Notes: generated by a model from the letters alone, not told the origin. Counted from the stretch's first letter, positions 26,684 to 39,670 are shown. The stretch is 64,000 nt of DNA from Rothia sp. (in: high G+C Gram-positive bacteria) (GCA_030524105.1 JAUNHE010000008.1:1-64000), one strand, 5' to 3'. Numbers and translations are program-made.

Positions 26684-27982
26684 CTACGTCATCTTTGATG
26701 GGTGAGGTATGGGCTGGGCCTGGATCGCGATTCTTTGTGATTGCTTTCCTTGGCCGATCCTGGTGAGGATGAGGGTAGCTTCTTGGCCTTTGCTTCCTTT
26801 GCCGGTGCCGGCAAGGAGCTTTTTTCTGAGATCTTCGGGCCGGATATCGAGGCCACGCTTTTTGATGGTGAGGCTGGAAATATTTTCTTCTCTCACCCAG
26901 CGTTTGAGTAGTTTTAGGTTGACGGGCATGGTTGCTAAGACCCGGTAGGCTTGGGCGGCTGGGTGTGGCCTGTAGTGCTGGGAGCTGAGGTAGGCGATAT
27001 TTCTATCGATCAGGTGGGCCCCTAACTCTCTGGCAAGGTCAGCCACCAGGTGGGAGCGAATCACGGCCCCGTCTGGTTCGTAGAGGTAGGTTTCTAGGTC
27101 GGCAATCTTTGCCGGCCTGCTTTGGCTGCTGCTACTGGTTATTTCGGTGCAGAGTTGGCCTTGCGGATCTATTGTGCTGGCAGCTCTGCTGATGCCCTTA
27201 CGGGCCAGCCCGTTAAACCAGAGGATAAGTTCGAGCACGGTTCCGGACTGGCTGATCCACTGGGCTTCTGCTGCTTGGGGAATTAGCTCGTGTGCGGTTG
27301 CCGGGCCTAGCTTAACGGCTAGGGGTAGACCTGTTTGGGCTAGGTCAAGGATGTAGGAGAAGGGGGGAGCGAATTCTTGGGGGTCAAAGATCCTTTCTGC
27401 CCGAGGGCCTTGCCCGGTTTTTCGACGGGCGGGATCTAACCAGATTCCGGCCCGATGCTGCTGGCAGTAGCGGGCAAGAAAATCTGGACTCAGCTGGGTG
27501 AGATCACCGCAGAAAACCCGGGCTGTGGGGTAGTCAGCGAGGTTATGGGCGGCAAAGCTGGCTGTTTCTTTGTCTAGTTCTACTGCCCGGACCCCTAAGT
27601 TGGCTGCGGCAAAGGCTAGGGAATCTGTCCCAATGCCGCAGCCTAGATCAAGAATATTGCTGAGGCCACTCTGGGCTAGGCGCTGGGCACGGTAGCTGGC
27701 AAGTGTGGGCCGGCTAGCCTGCTCATAGCCGGCCTCAGTTAAGAGCAGCTTCTGTGCTTGCTGGCCAAATTTTTGCTGAGCCTTGGTACGTAGTCTGGCT
27801 TGGGTGAGCAGGTAACTAACGTCTTGGCTGCTACGGCCTAGGCTGCGCAGCTTGCTGGCTGCCGCTAGGGCCCGGTCTGGGTGGTAGGGCAGACAAAGCT
27901 CTAGATGGGCTTGGTCCTGCCGGCTCATGCGGGACGGTTCTGCGGGGCTTAACCCTGGGCAGTCGCGTAATGAAAGGTTCAC
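26684..27982 (-). CDS. SAM-dependent methyltransferase with THUMP-like C-terminal domain
   Basis: A 432-residue protein with a class I methyltransferase core (ILDLGCGIGTDSLAFA near residue 112, GIWLDPARRKTG near 180) and a C-terminal THUMP-like region (LKLLKRWVREENISSLTIKK, RGLDIRPEDLRKKL). This two-domain family is common in actinobacteria; an RNA substrate is likely but unproven. The start is a GTG at 27982. It is followed by the GCS2 ligase on the same strand after about 90 bases. Confidence 0.85.
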   Translation of the reverse strand: MNLSLRDCPGLSPAEPSRMSRQDQAHLELCLPYHPDRALAAASKLRSLGRSSQDVSYLLTQARLRTKAQQKFGQQAQKLLLTEAGYEQASRPTLASYRAQRLAQSGLSNILDLGCGIGTDSLAFAAANLGVRAVELDKETASFAAHNLADYPTARVFCGDLTQLSPDFLARYCQQHRAGIWLDPARRKTGQGPRAERIFDPQEFAPPFSYILDLAQTGLPLAVKLGPATAHELIPQAAEAQWISQSGTVLELILWFNGLARKGISRAASTIDPQGQLCTEITSSSSQSRPAKIADLETYLYEPDGAVIRSHLVADLARELGAHLIDRNIAYLSSQHYRPHPAAQAYRVLATMPVNLKLLKRWVREENISSLTIKKRGLDIRPEDLRKKLLAGTGKGSKGQEATLILTRIGQGKQSQRIAIQAQPIPHPSKMT

Positions 27983-28027
27983 GCTACCATCCTAGCGGTG
28001 CGCTGAAGGCGAAACAGTCATGTTATC

Positions 28028-28055
28028 TTGACCTGCCCTTAGGTACGGTTCTAAA
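28028..28055 (+). promoter_or_regulatory. Promoter of groESL
   Basis: A -35 TTGACC at 28028-28033 and a -10-like TCTAAA at 28050-28055 are separated by 16 bases. The CIRCE operator begins eight bases downstream, the usual arrangement for a vegetative promoter repressed by HrcA. Confidence 0.7.
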
Positions 28056-28062
28056 GTTTGTT

Positions 28063-28089
28063 TTAGCACTTGGCTATCTACAGTGCTAA
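28063..28089 (+). promoter_or_regulatory. CIRCE element (HrcA operator)
   Basis: TTAGCACTT at 28063-28071, nine-base spacer, CAGTGCTAA at 28081-28089. This matches the CIRCE consensus (TTAGCACTC-N9-GAGTGCTAA) except for the innermost base of each arm. It predicts heat-shock control of groESL by an HrcA repressor encoded elsewhere. Confidence 0.93.
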
Positions 28090-28180
28090 TTTGGGAGGTG
28101 CTGACACCGCGACGACAGCCCTTGACCAAGCTGTACTGGCCAACCGATTAAGCAAGTAAACCCTTTGGGAGAAAAATAAG

Positions 28181-28474
28181 ATGTCATCTATCAAGCCGCT
28201 TGAAGACCGCGTGGTTGTTCAGATCCTTGAAGCAGAGCAGACCACTGCATCAGGTTTGGTTATTCCCGATACCGCTAAAGAAAAGCCCCAGGAAGCAACC
28301 GTTATTGCTGTTGGTCCTGGCCGTACCGACGATAGCGGTAACCGTATTCCTGTTGATGTTGCTGTTGGCGACACCGTGATCTTCTCCAAGTACGGTGGAA
28401 CCGAGGTAACCTATGCCGGCCAGGATTACCTGATTCTTTCGGCACGTGACGTGCTAGCTATTGTTTCCAAGTAG
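28181..28474 (+). CDS. groES: Co-chaperonin GroES
   Basis: 97-residue lid of the GroEL chamber. It begins [19 protein letters not shown], carries the mobile loop [19 protein letters not shown] and the KYGGTEV turn. A GGGAG site precedes the ATG. First gene of the CIRCE-controlled groESL operon; groEL follows after 31 bases. Confidence 0.98.
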   Translation: MSSIKPLEDRVVVQILEAEQTTASGLVIPDTAKEKPQEATVIAVGPGRTDDSGNRIPVDVAVGDTVIFSKYGGTEVTYAGQDYLILSARDVLAIVSK

Positions 28475-28487
28475 GGCCACATTTTAA

Positions 28488-30098
<1,611 letters not shown>

Positions 30099-30121
30099 CT
30101 AGTCGATCTGTGGCTTTACAG

Positions 30122-30172
30122 GAAAAAGCTCTTGGCGTGGATTTAATATTCATGCTGAGAGCTTTTCTTTGT
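30122..30172 (+). terminator. Terminator after groEL
   Basis: AAAAGCTCT (30124-30132) pairs with AGAGCTTTT (30158-30166) across a 25-base loop and is followed by CTTTGTT. The long loop makes it moderate rather than strong. Confidence 0.65.
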
Positions 30173-30280
30173 TATTCTGATTAGCGTTTGTTTTGGTAGC
30201 GGCCGCTGGGGAGATGGCCCTGCCCATTGTTAACAGCACTGAAGAAAGTCCAGTACACAAAGTCTTTGGCGACAAGGGAC

Positions 30281-32407
30281 ATGAGCAATTCAACAGATAC
30301 GCAGACTCAAACCACACCCTGGAAGGATCCCGGTGGTGAGGCGCAGAAGCCTGTCATTATTAATAATCAGGCCGAACGTAAGTTTCGTCCGGAAATTCAA
30401 GGTCTACGGGCTCTGGCTGTGCTACTGGTTGCTGCCTACCATTTTTGGTTTGGCAAGGTGTCCGGTGGTGTAGATGTCTTCTTACTTATCTCTGCCTTTC
30501 TTATGGCTGGCTCCTTTACCCGCCGGATCGAAAAAGGGCAGTTTCGCTGGCTTAAATCTGTTGTTGACTATTGGGTTCATGTTTTTAAGAGGATCCTACC
30601 CTTAGCTGCAGTCACGGTTTTGGGCATCTTAGTCGGTTCCTATCTGCTGCTGCCGCAGGACCGGTGGACCACTCTGATTTCTGAGGCCAGATCCGTTATT
30701 TTTTATTACGAGAACTGGTGGTCTATCGGCAATCTGGTGGACTACTACGCTGCGGATACGTCAGTAGCTTCCCCCTTCCGGCATTTTTGGTCTCTATCTG
30801 TTCAGGGGCAAATCTATCTGCTGTGGCCACTGATTTTTTTGCTTGCCGCCTTCCTTATTAAATATTTAGCTCTCAAAACTAGAGTCACGCTGCTGCTTAT
30901 TTTTGGCCTGATCTTTGGGGCTTCACTTGCTTATTCCATCTATGCTACGGCTGCCGATCAGCAGACCGCCTACTTTAATACTTTTTGCCGGCTCTGGGAA
31001 TTTGCTTTAGGTTCTTTGGTGGCTATTAGCCTACCCTGGCTTAACCTGAACCGTTACCTGCGGGCCCTTATGGGCTGGGCAGGTATTGTCATGATCATCT
31101 CCTGCGGCTTTATCTTTGACGTCGAGGGGCTCTTTCCCGGCTACCATGCCCTCTGGCCCACCCTGGCTGCTTCCATGATTATTGCTGCTGGGGACACCCA
31201 AACCCGGTTTGGGCCAGAGAAACTTTTGACCATTAAACCCTTGATCCAGCTGGGTAATTTCTCCTACGCCCTCTATCTGGTGCACTGGCCTCTACTGGTT
31301 TTTTACCTGCACCGCAACAATACGGAGAAGGCCGGCCTGGTATCCGGTATTGGTTTGCTGGCAATTTCTATGGTCATTGCCTATTTTGTCACCCGCTGGG
31401 TTGAGGCCCCCCTGCGGTCTTGGAATGCCCTGGACCGAAACAATTGGCGGGGCCTAGGAGTGATTTTCCTGTGCATGCTGCTAGTGCTGGGACCGGCCTA
31501 CGGCTGGAAAACTAAGATTGATCGAGACATTGCCTTGGCTCAGGCTCAGGCTCCTTATAACAATCCGGGGGCCCGTTCCTTGGCTGCTGGATTTGTTTAT
31601 CGGGGTGCGGAAAATCCAGAGAAGCTGCCAGCCGGGCCCATGCGTACTAATGACTGGGCCGACATGGGGCCCCTATGCTCAACTACCAATCCTGACTGGT
31701 CCTTAAACCAGATGCAGGCCGAGACCTGCCACCACTTGGTCCAGGCTGAGAATCCCAGTAAAAAGGTGATGGCCGTAGGCAACAGCCATATGCACATGTG
31801 GTTTCCGGCCTTATCTGCCCTGGCTAAACAGGAAAACTGGGATCTGGTTGTCATGGCTAAAGGAGCTTGTTTTTTTGGTGGCAACGGCGACAACGACGGG
31901 GTGGACGATGCCTCCTGCGATGAGTATGCCCAGTCTATGGATGATTTGATTAAGGACTTGGATCCGGATCTGGTCTTTGTGACGGGAACGCTCTCAGCCT
32001 ACGGTGGCTCAGATGCCACCCTGGCTGGTATGGATACCCGTATTCGTGAGCTTACCGATGAGGGCAGGATTGTACTCGGTATCCGGGACACTCCCCGTAT
32101 GGAAGAAAGCCATGCCAAGTGTGAGGAGCGAACCGGCTCTGAGGCAGACTGTACCTTCCCGTCCGGTGAAGATGTCTATGAGGATCCCCAGCAGGACTAC
32201 CTCAAGTATCCGGGCTTTGGGGCCATCAATATGTCAGATCTAGTCTGTCCAGAGAACGTGTGTCCGGCCAGTATCGGTAATGTCTATACTTATTTTGATA
32301 ATCATCACATCACCGCCACCTACGCTGAGACAACTTCTGACTTCTTTATTGAACGAGCACTTCAAGCCCTAGATCAGGCGGAAAGGAGTAAGACAGAAAA
32401 GGAATAA
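30281..32407 (+). CDS. Acyltransferase 3 - SGNH membrane protein, copy 1
   Basis: OafA/YrhL-type protein, predicted to move acyl groups across the membrane and place them on envelope polymers. The N-terminal half is acyltransferase-3 with FRPEIQGLRALAVLLVAAYH, GGVDVFLLISAF and about ten membrane helices. The C-terminal half is an extracytoplasmic SGNH domain (AVGNSHMHMWFPAL, final Asp-x-x-His in DNHH). Block I reads GNSH, where the usual motif is GDSH. The ATG at 30281 gives 708 residues, but its ribosome binding site is cramped; TTG 30227 is possible. First of three tandem copies. Confidence 0.88.
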   Translation: MSNSTDTQTQTTPWKDPGGEAQKPVIINNQAERKFRPEIQGLRALAVLLVAAYHFWFGKVSGGVDVFLLISAFLMAGSFTRRIEKGQFRWLKSVVDYWVHVFKRILPLAAVTVLGILVGSYLLLPQDRWTTLISEARSVIFYYENWWSIGNLVDYYAADTSVASPFRHFWSLSVQGQIYLLWPLIFLLAAFLIKYLALKTRVTLLLIFGLIFGASLAYSIYATAADQQTAYFNTFCRLWEFALGSLVAISLPWLNLNRYLRALMGWAGIVMIISCGFIFDVEGLFPGYHALWPTLAASMIIAAGDTQTRFGPEKLLTIKPLIQLGNFSYALYLVHWPLLVFYLHRNNTEKAGLVSGIGLLAISMVIAYFVTRWVEAPLRSWNALDRNNWRGLGVIFLCMLLVLGPAYGWKTKIDRDIALAQAQAPYNNPGARSLAAGFVYRGAENPEKLPAGPMRTNDWADMGPLCSTTNPDWSLNQMQAETCHHLVQAENPSKKVMAVGNSHMHMWFPALSALAKQENWDLVVMAKGACFFGGNGDNDGVDDASCDEYAQSMDDLIKDLDPDLVFVTGTLSAYGGSDATLAGMDTRIRELTDEGRIVLGIRDTPRMEESHAKCEERTGSEADCTFPSGEDVYEDPQQDYLKYPGFGAINMSDLVCPENVCPASIGNVYTYFDNHHITATYAETTSDFFIERALQALDQAERSKTEKE

Positions 32408-32441
32408 TATGTCTGATATGTAGGATAAAAAGATGACAAAA

Positions 32442-32481
32442 CCCCCAGGGGCAGCCCAATTTTCCCGGGCTGACTTGGGGG
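32442..32481 (+). terminator. Hairpin between acyltransferase copies 1 and 2
   Basis: CCCCCA (32442-32447) and CAGCCC (32452-32457) pair with GGGCTG (32467-32472) and TGGGGG (32476-32481), with an internal bulge. The following bases are AATTGTCTTG, so the T-tract is weak. Possible terminator. Confidence 0.5.
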
Positions 32482-32545
32482 AATTGTCTTGTATAGACCA
32501 TCTACTCTTTGCTAGGCTTATGCCGCCCTACTGTAGAGGATGTCT

Positions 32546-34684
32546 ATGCAAACCACCGTGCCGCCCACATCGGCTGTTCTTGACCACAAGGTATTAGAGA
32601 CCCGAGGCTTTCGTCCAGAGATACAGGGTTTGCGTGCGTTGGCACTTTTTCTGGTAGTCAGCTACCACATTTGGTTTGGCAGGGTTTCTGGTGGCGTAGA
32701 CGTTTTTCTTTTTATCTCCGCTTTTTTGCTCTCCCTCTCTAGCATAAGAAAAATCAACGAGGGCAGGCCCCTGGCCCCCGTAAAGTACTGGCTGCACGTT
32801 TTTCAGCGGCTTTTGCCGGCTGCCGTCACCGTCACCGCTGCAACGGTTGCCGCCTCCTTTATGTTTTTAGCTCCCTCGCGGTTAGCAAGCATTGTTGACG
32901 ATGCCCTAGCCACCCTCTTTTATTTTTTGAACTGGCGGCTGGCCTATAACGCAGTGGACTACTACGCCCAGGACGCTGCGGTTAAAACACCCTTGCAGCA
33001 CTTTTGGTCACTTTCTATGCAGGGGCAAATTTTTATTCTTTGGCCCCTGCTCTTTGTTCTGCTAGCCCTGCTGGTAAAAAGACTAAAACTCCGCCTTGTT
33101 CCGACTGCGCTTTTAGTTTTTGGCCTTATTTTTGCTGCCTCACTGATTTTTTCTATTCAGGAAACAGCCCATAACCAGGGTTTTGCCTATTTTGATACCC
33201 GCGCTCGCCTGTGGGAATTTGCTGGCGGAACCCTCCTTGCTTTGCTGACCTTTAAATGGCGTCCTCCTCGCTGGGCCCGTATCCCTATGGGTTGGCTGGG
33301 AATAATTGGTTTAGTCAGCTGTGGTTTTGTTCTACCGGTAGAGCAGGCATTTCCGGGGTATTTGGCCTTGTGGCCATTGGTCTCTGGGGCCTTGGTTATT
33401 CTTGCCGGTCAAACCGGCTCCCCCCTGGGGGCGGACCGCTTTCTGGCCTCGGGCCCCATGCTTAAACTGGGAGAGGTGTCCTATGCTCTTTACCTCGTTC
33501 ACTGGCCGATTTTTATTATCTACTCCACAAGAACCCAGCAGGATCACCCCGGCCTGGTAGCCGGTACCGGTTTAATAAGCATTTCCCTTGTCTTAGCCTG
33601 GATCATTCATGCTGGGGTAGAGCAGCCGCTTCGCCAAGCAAAAACCTGGCCCTTGCGCTCAGCTGGCAGGAGGGGCCAGCAAAAGGTGGCCTTCTTAAAT
33701 CGTAAGAGCCTTGATTACCTGAGGCCCATGAGCATTATTGTTTCTTGCCTGCTCCTGCTCGCTCTGCCGCTAGCTGCCAGTAAGGCTTGGCTGCAAGAGC
33801 GAGATAGCCAGCTAGCTGCTTTGGCTAGTAGCGCCGGTAGTGACGATTTTCCGGGTGCTTATGCCCTGGGCCAGCGGGAGCGTCACTACAGTTATCCGCC
33901 GATTCCTGCCTCGGACTTGATGAGCCAGTTTAGCGGGCTGGACAAGGGCAATTGCACGGGGGATTTAGCGGTACGTCACCATCAGCTAGCAGCTATGTGC
34001 GGTGCCGAGCGCAACGGGGCACCGGGGGCACCCCTGCTGATGGTTATTGGCGATTCTCACGCCGGTCAGTCGGTTGCTATTTATCGGCAATTAGCTGAGC
34101 GTAGCGGAGCCAACATCATGGATCTGCATTTGGGGGGCTGCACCTTTCCCTTAGAGGCAGAACCCGGCCCGAGCCAGGAATGCCTCACCTACAATGCCTT
34201 GATTGTGGATGAAATCCTGGCCCAACGACCGGCCAGTGTGGCTTTGATGATCACGCAGACTGATCCGGTGACTAATGAAGAGACGGTTCTGACCGGCCTT
34301 GGAGAACAGATTGAACGGATCACTCAGGCGGGTATCAAGGTTATTGGCTTACGGGATAACCCGCGCTGGAAGCAAAATATTTATGACTGTGCCCAGAGCT
34401 CACCGGAGAACCTGCAAAGCTGCTCCCAGCCGCTGTCTCAGAAGTTAAGCCCCCGTAATCCTGCAGCAGAAATGTTGACAAACAACCCCGGCCTGTATGG
34501 GCTTGACTTCACCCAACAGCTATGTCCTGATGATTTGTGTGTACCTGTCATCGGAAATATCTATGTTTATATGGATGATAATCATCTCTCAAAGGCGTAT
34601 GCTACAACATTGATTGAAGAAGCCCAGCGACAGCTTAAAGAGCAGGGTTGGAGTCTTCTGGAAGGACCAGAACCCAGTACATAA
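32546..34684 (+). CDS. Acyltransferase 3 - SGNH membrane protein, copy 2
   Basis: Same architecture as its neighbours: acyltransferase-3 domain (FRPEIQGLRALALFLVVSYH, GGVDVFLFISAFLL, about ten helices), a cytoplasmic loop with basic residues, and a SGNH domain with the canonical block I IGDSHAGQSVAIY and a terminal DDNHLSKAYA. The ATG at 32546 is five bases after AGAGGA and gives 712 residues; the ATG at 32540 overlaps that site. It is the most diverged of the three copies and has the standard GDSH motif, so its acceptor may differ. Confidence 0.88.
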   Translation: MQTTVPPTSAVLDHKVLETRGFRPEIQGLRALALFLVVSYHIWFGRVSGGVDVFLFISAFLLSLSSIRKINEGRPLAPVKYWLHVFQRLLPAAVTVTAATVAASFMFLAPSRLASIVDDALATLFYFLNWRLAYNAVDYYAQDAAVKTPLQHFWSLSMQGQIFILWPLLFVLLALLVKRLKLRLVPTALLVFGLIFAASLIFSIQETAHNQGFAYFDTRARLWEFAGGTLLALLTFKWRPPRWARIPMGWLGIIGLVSCGFVLPVEQAFPGYLALWPLVSGALVILAGQTGSPLGADRFLASGPMLKLGEVSYALYLVHWPIFIIYSTRTQQDHPGLVAGTGLISISLVLAWIIHAGVEQPLRQAKTWPLRSAGRRGQQKVAFLNRKSLDYLRPMSIIVSCLLLLALPLAASKAWLQERDSQLAALASSAGSDDFPGAYALGQRERHYSYPPIPASDLMSQFSGLDKGNCTGDLAVRHHQLAAMCGAERNGAPGAPLLMVIGDSHAGQSVAIYRQLAERSGANIMDLHLGGCTFPLEAEPGPSQECLTYNALIVDEILAQRPASVALMITQTDPVTNEETVLTGLGEQIERITQAGIKVIGLRDNPRWKQNIYDCAQSSPENLQSCSQPLSQKLSPRNPAAEMLTNNPGLYGLDFTQQLCPDDLCVPVIGNIYVYMDDNHLSKAYATTLIEEAQRQLKEQGWSLLEGPEPST

Positions 34685-34730
34685 GTGAACCTAGCCAGAC
34701 TGATGTGTGTGATAGCAGCCAACTCGTGCC

Positions 34731-36827
34731 ATGAATATGTTAAAGACTCGGGCTACTAAGCCTACAAAGCAGCTTACGCCTTGGCAGCAGCTGCCCCAAA
34801 AGCAAAAGTTTCGGCCAGAAATTCAGGGGCTACGGGCCCTGGCTGTCCTCCTGGTGGCCAGCTACCATTTCTGGTTTGGCAGGGTTTCTGGCGGCGTGGA
34901 TGTTTTCCTGCTTATCTCAGCCTTTTTGCTGACCGGCTCTTTTTACCGGAAAATTGATTCGGCTAGCTTTACCGGTTTTACAACGGTGCTGCGCTATTGG
35001 ATTCATGTTTTTAAAAGGATTCTACCGCTGGCATCAATTACGGTGGCTGCCACCCTGGTTGCTACTTTTTTCTTCCTGCCCCAGGAGCGCTGGTTAACCA
35101 TAGCCGACGAAGCCAAGTCGGTCTTGCTCTATCGGGAAAACTGGTGGTCTATCAAAAATCTGGTGGATTACTATGCGGTAGATTCTTCGGCGGCCTCGCC
35201 CCTGCGGCATTTTTGGTCTCTTTCGGTTCAGGGACAAATATATATCCTCTGGCCCTTAATTTTTCTGCTGGCCTGGTTGCTCATTAAGTTTTTAAAGCTG
35301 CCGGCTCGAGCAACCCTGCTTACTCTTTTTAGCCTGATTTTTGCAGGCTCCCTGTCCTATTCTGTCTACCTCACGCAGCTCAATCAGCAGATAGCCTACT
35401 ACAACACTTGGGCCAGATTATGGGAATTTGCCCTGGGTAGCTTGGCAGCCTTACTACTGGACCAGCTGAAGCTTGGGCCCCTTCTTCGGTCATTACTGGG
35501 TTGGCTAGGAATTATTCTTATTGTTTCCTGTGGGTTTGTTCTGGATGTGCAAGGCAAGTTTCCCGGCTACCATGCTCTTTGGCCGGCACTTGCCGCCTGC
35601 ATGGTTATTCTTGCTGGCCAGACGGGTAGCCCCTATGGTCCAGAGAAACTTCTGACCATAAAACCCCTGCTTAAGCTGGGGAATATCTCCTATGCCCTTT
35701 ACCTGGTGCACTGGCCTCTGCTGGTTTTTTATCTGCACCGGGTAAAACAAGAGAAGGCTGGTTTTGTAGCGGGTTTGCTGCTGCTGGCCGCTTCCATTGT
35801 CCTGGCCTGGATACTGACTCGCTGCCTAGAAAAACCTCTTTTGCAGTGGAAGTGGGGGCAGCAAAGTTCTATTCGAGCCTTGGGGATTGTTTCTGGCTGT
35901 ATGCTTTTGGGGCTGGTACCTGCCTATGGCTGGAGCGCCGATATCAACCAGTCCAACCAAAGGGCTATGCAGAATCAGCAGAACCAAAATATTGGTGCGG
36001 CTATTTTGGAAACCGGCTTGGATAATATTACGGGCGACGAGCAAATCCCTAGGATTCCGGTGCGTACTTCTGGCAGCGATTGGGCAGATCAGGGCCCTGA
36101 ATGTGCCAGTAGTAACCCGCAGTGGTCTTTGGATGAAAAACAGCAGAAATACTGTTTTCATACCGTAGAGAACGAGCAACCTAGCCGTACCGTGCTAGCT
36201 GTTGGTAATAGTCATATGCATATGTGGGCACCAGCCCTGCGGGCGGCTGCCCAGCAGGAGGGCTGGGACCTGGTCATGATGACCATGGGGGGCTGCTTCT
36301 ACGGGCTGGAAGATATCCGTGAGGATCAGCTCTATGAGCACTGCCTAGCCGGAGCCCAGTCTATGCAGAAACTGATCGACCAGCTTAACCCGGATTTAGT
36401 TATTGTTACTGGAACGCTTTCCCAAGCTCAAGAACCCGACGTCCTTTTGACCGGTATGCAGAACCGGATCCGAGAACTAACTTCTCAGGGTAAAACGGTG
36501 ATAGGTATCCGGGATACACCGCGATTGGCGGTCACCCACAAGGAATGTATGGATCAGAAGGGCAAGACTGAAGCAGACTGCGTCATGGAGCCCGGTCAGG
36601 ACGTCTACCGGGATCCGCAGCAGCAGCTTGAGCAGCAATATTCCGGTTTTGCTGCCCTTAATATGTCCGATCTTGTCTGCCCGCAGAACAGTTGCCCAGT
36701 TTCTATTGGCAATGTTTACACCTACCAGGATTATGACCACCTCACCTCAACCTACGCCGAAACAACCAAGGGTTTCTTTGTCCCCAGGCTTTTAGCTGCT
36801 ATTTCACGTGCTGAAGTTAACCGTTAG
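34731..36827 (+). CDS. Acyltransferase 3 - SGNH membrane protein, copy 3
   Basis: 698 residues. FRPEIQGLRALAVLLVASYH and GGVDVFLLISAFLL open the membrane domain; the SGNH domain has AVGNSHMHMWAPALRAA and a terminal DYDHLTSTYA. It resembles copy 1 far more than copy 2, sharing the GNSH block and the segments RELTSQGKTVIGIRDTPR and NMSDLVCP. No clear ribosome binding site precedes the ATG. It starts 47 bases after copy 2. Likely role: O-acetylation of a wall polymer or exopolysaccharide. Confidence 0.88.
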   Translation: MNMLKTRATKPTKQLTPWQQLPQKQKFRPEIQGLRALAVLLVASYHFWFGRVSGGVDVFLLISAFLLTGSFYRKIDSASFTGFTTVLRYWIHVFKRILPLASITVAATLVATFFFLPQERWLTIADEAKSVLLYRENWWSIKNLVDYYAVDSSAASPLRHFWSLSVQGQIYILWPLIFLLAWLLIKFLKLPARATLLTLFSLIFAGSLSYSVYLTQLNQQIAYYNTWARLWEFALGSLAALLLDQLKLGPLLRSLLGWLGIILIVSCGFVLDVQGKFPGYHALWPALAACMVILAGQTGSPYGPEKLLTIKPLLKLGNISYALYLVHWPLLVFYLHRVKQEKAGFVAGLLLLAASIVLAWILTRCLEKPLLQWKWGQQSSIRALGIVSGCMLLGLVPAYGWSADINQSNQRAMQNQQNQNIGAAILETGLDNITGDEQIPRIPVRTSGSDWADQGPECASSNPQWSLDEKQQKYCFHTVENEQPSRTVLAVGNSHMHMWAPALRAAAQQEGWDLVMMTMGGCFYGLEDIREDQLYEHCLAGAQSMQKLIDQLNPDLVIVTGTLSQAQEPDVLLTGMQNRIRELTSQGKTVIGIRDTPRLAVTHKECMDQKGKTEADCVMEPGQDVYRDPQQQLEQQYSGFAALNMSDLVCPQNSCPVSIGNVYTYQDYDHLTSTYAETTKGFFVPRLLAAISRAEVNR

Positions 36828-36860
36828 CAGGACACAGGGCAATAGTCTGCCGCTCTATAG

Positions 36861-38462
<1,602 letters not shown>

Positions 38463-38539
38463 TTGTTTGTTAGCCTTGCCGGGCTAGCCTTCTTGGGCTT
38501 AACCGGACCGCTTGGCTGCATCCTGGAAAGGATTTATCT

Positions 38540-39670
38540 GTGTCCGAGATCGAAATTGGTCTTTCTAAGCGTGCCCGCCGCACCTATTCCTTAGACGATA
38601 TTGCCCTGCTTCCCTCCCGGCGAACCCGGGACCGTTCCGATGTAGATACCAGCTGGCGTATTGATGCTTTTACCTTTGAGACCCCGCTGATAGCAGCACC
38701 TATGGATTCTGTTATGAGCCCCGCTACCGCTATAGCCTTGGGTAAGCTGGGCGGTCTGGGTGTCTTAAACTTGGAGGGCCTGTGGACTCGTTACGAGGAC
38801 CCGCAGCCTTATTTGGACGAGATCATTGGCTTAGATTTAGAAGACAGCGCCGGGGCTACCCGCCGCATGCAGCAGATTTACGCTGAACCTATTAAGGCTG
38901 AGCTGATCACCAAGAGACTGGCTGAAATTAGGAGTTCTGGTGTCATTGTGGCCGGTTCTTTGACCCCGCAAAATACACAGGAATTTTATGAGACGGTAGT
39001 TCAGGCCGGGGCAGATCTTTTTGTTATTCGTGGTGCCACTGTCTCTGCTGAACACGTTGCCAGCCGGCACGAACCGCTGGATCTTAAACGCTTTATTTAC
39101 GAGCTGGATGTACCGGTGATCGTGGGCGGGGTTGCTGCTTTTACCCCGGCCCTGCACCTGATGCGTACCGGCGCGGCCGGAGTCCTGGTTGGGTTTGGCG
39201 GGGGGTCTTCGAGCACTAACCGGCGGGGTCTGGGTATTCAGGCTGCGATGGCTACGGCTCTTGCTGATGTTGCGGCGGCTCGTTCTCGTTACCTGGATGA
39301 GTCTGGGGGACGTTATGTGCAGGTGATCGCTGACGGTGAGTTGGGCCGATCCGGTGACCTGGTTAAGGCTCTTGCCTTGGGTGCTGATGCCTTGATGATT
39401 GGGGCTCCGCTGGCCCGAGCCCAAGAAGCCCCCGGGCAGGGACTTTACTGGGGTAATGAAGCTCATTCTGCTAGTTTTCCTCGGGGCGGACGGACCCGGC
39501 TGGGGACGGTGGGTTCTTTGGAGGAAGTTCTCTACGGTCCTTCACACCATGTGGACGGCAGGTCCAATATTGTTGGTGCTATTCGACGCTCTATGGCCAC
39601 GTGCGGTTTTACAGATTTAAAGTCCTTCCAGCGGAGCGAGATTGTTCTTTCGGGATACCACAGCAGTTAA
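38540..39670 (+). CDS. guaB3: GuaB3 family IMP dehydrogenase-related protein
   Basis: 376-residue actinobacterial paralogue of guaB without CBS domains. The barrel start is YSLDDIALLPSRRTRD and the phosphate site is IADGELGRSGDLVKALALGA. The loop that holds the catalytic cysteine in GuaB here reads VGFGGGSSSTNRRG and has no cysteine, so classical IMP dehydrogenase chemistry is unlikely. A cyanobacterial GuaB3 has been reported as a GMP reductase, from memory. The start is a GTG after GGAAAGG. It lies 77 bases after guaB. Confidence 0.9.
   Translation: MSEIEIGLSKRARRTYSLDDIALLPSRRTRDRSDVDTSWRIDAFTFETPLIAAPMDSVMSPATAIALGKLGGLGVLNLEGLWTRYEDPQPYLDEIIGLDLEDSAGATRRMQQIYAEPIKAELITKRLAEIRSSGVIVAGSLTPQNTQEFYETVVQAGADLFVIRGATVSAEHVASRHEPLDLKRFIYELDVPVIVGGVAAFTPALHLMRTGAAGVLVGFGGGSSSTNRRGLGIQAAMATALADVAAARSRYLDESGGRYVQVIADGELGRSGDLVKALALGADALMIGAPLARAQEAPGQGLYWGNEAHSASFPRGGRTRLGTVGSLEEVLYGPSHHVDGRSNIVGAIRRSMATCGFTDLKSFQRSEIVLSGYHSS

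Noticed and set aside
33201-33208. GCGCTCGC copy in acyltransferase copy 2 as a further switch point
   Set aside because: Third-position C:T is about 55:48 before and 40:42 after, so there is no clear switch.
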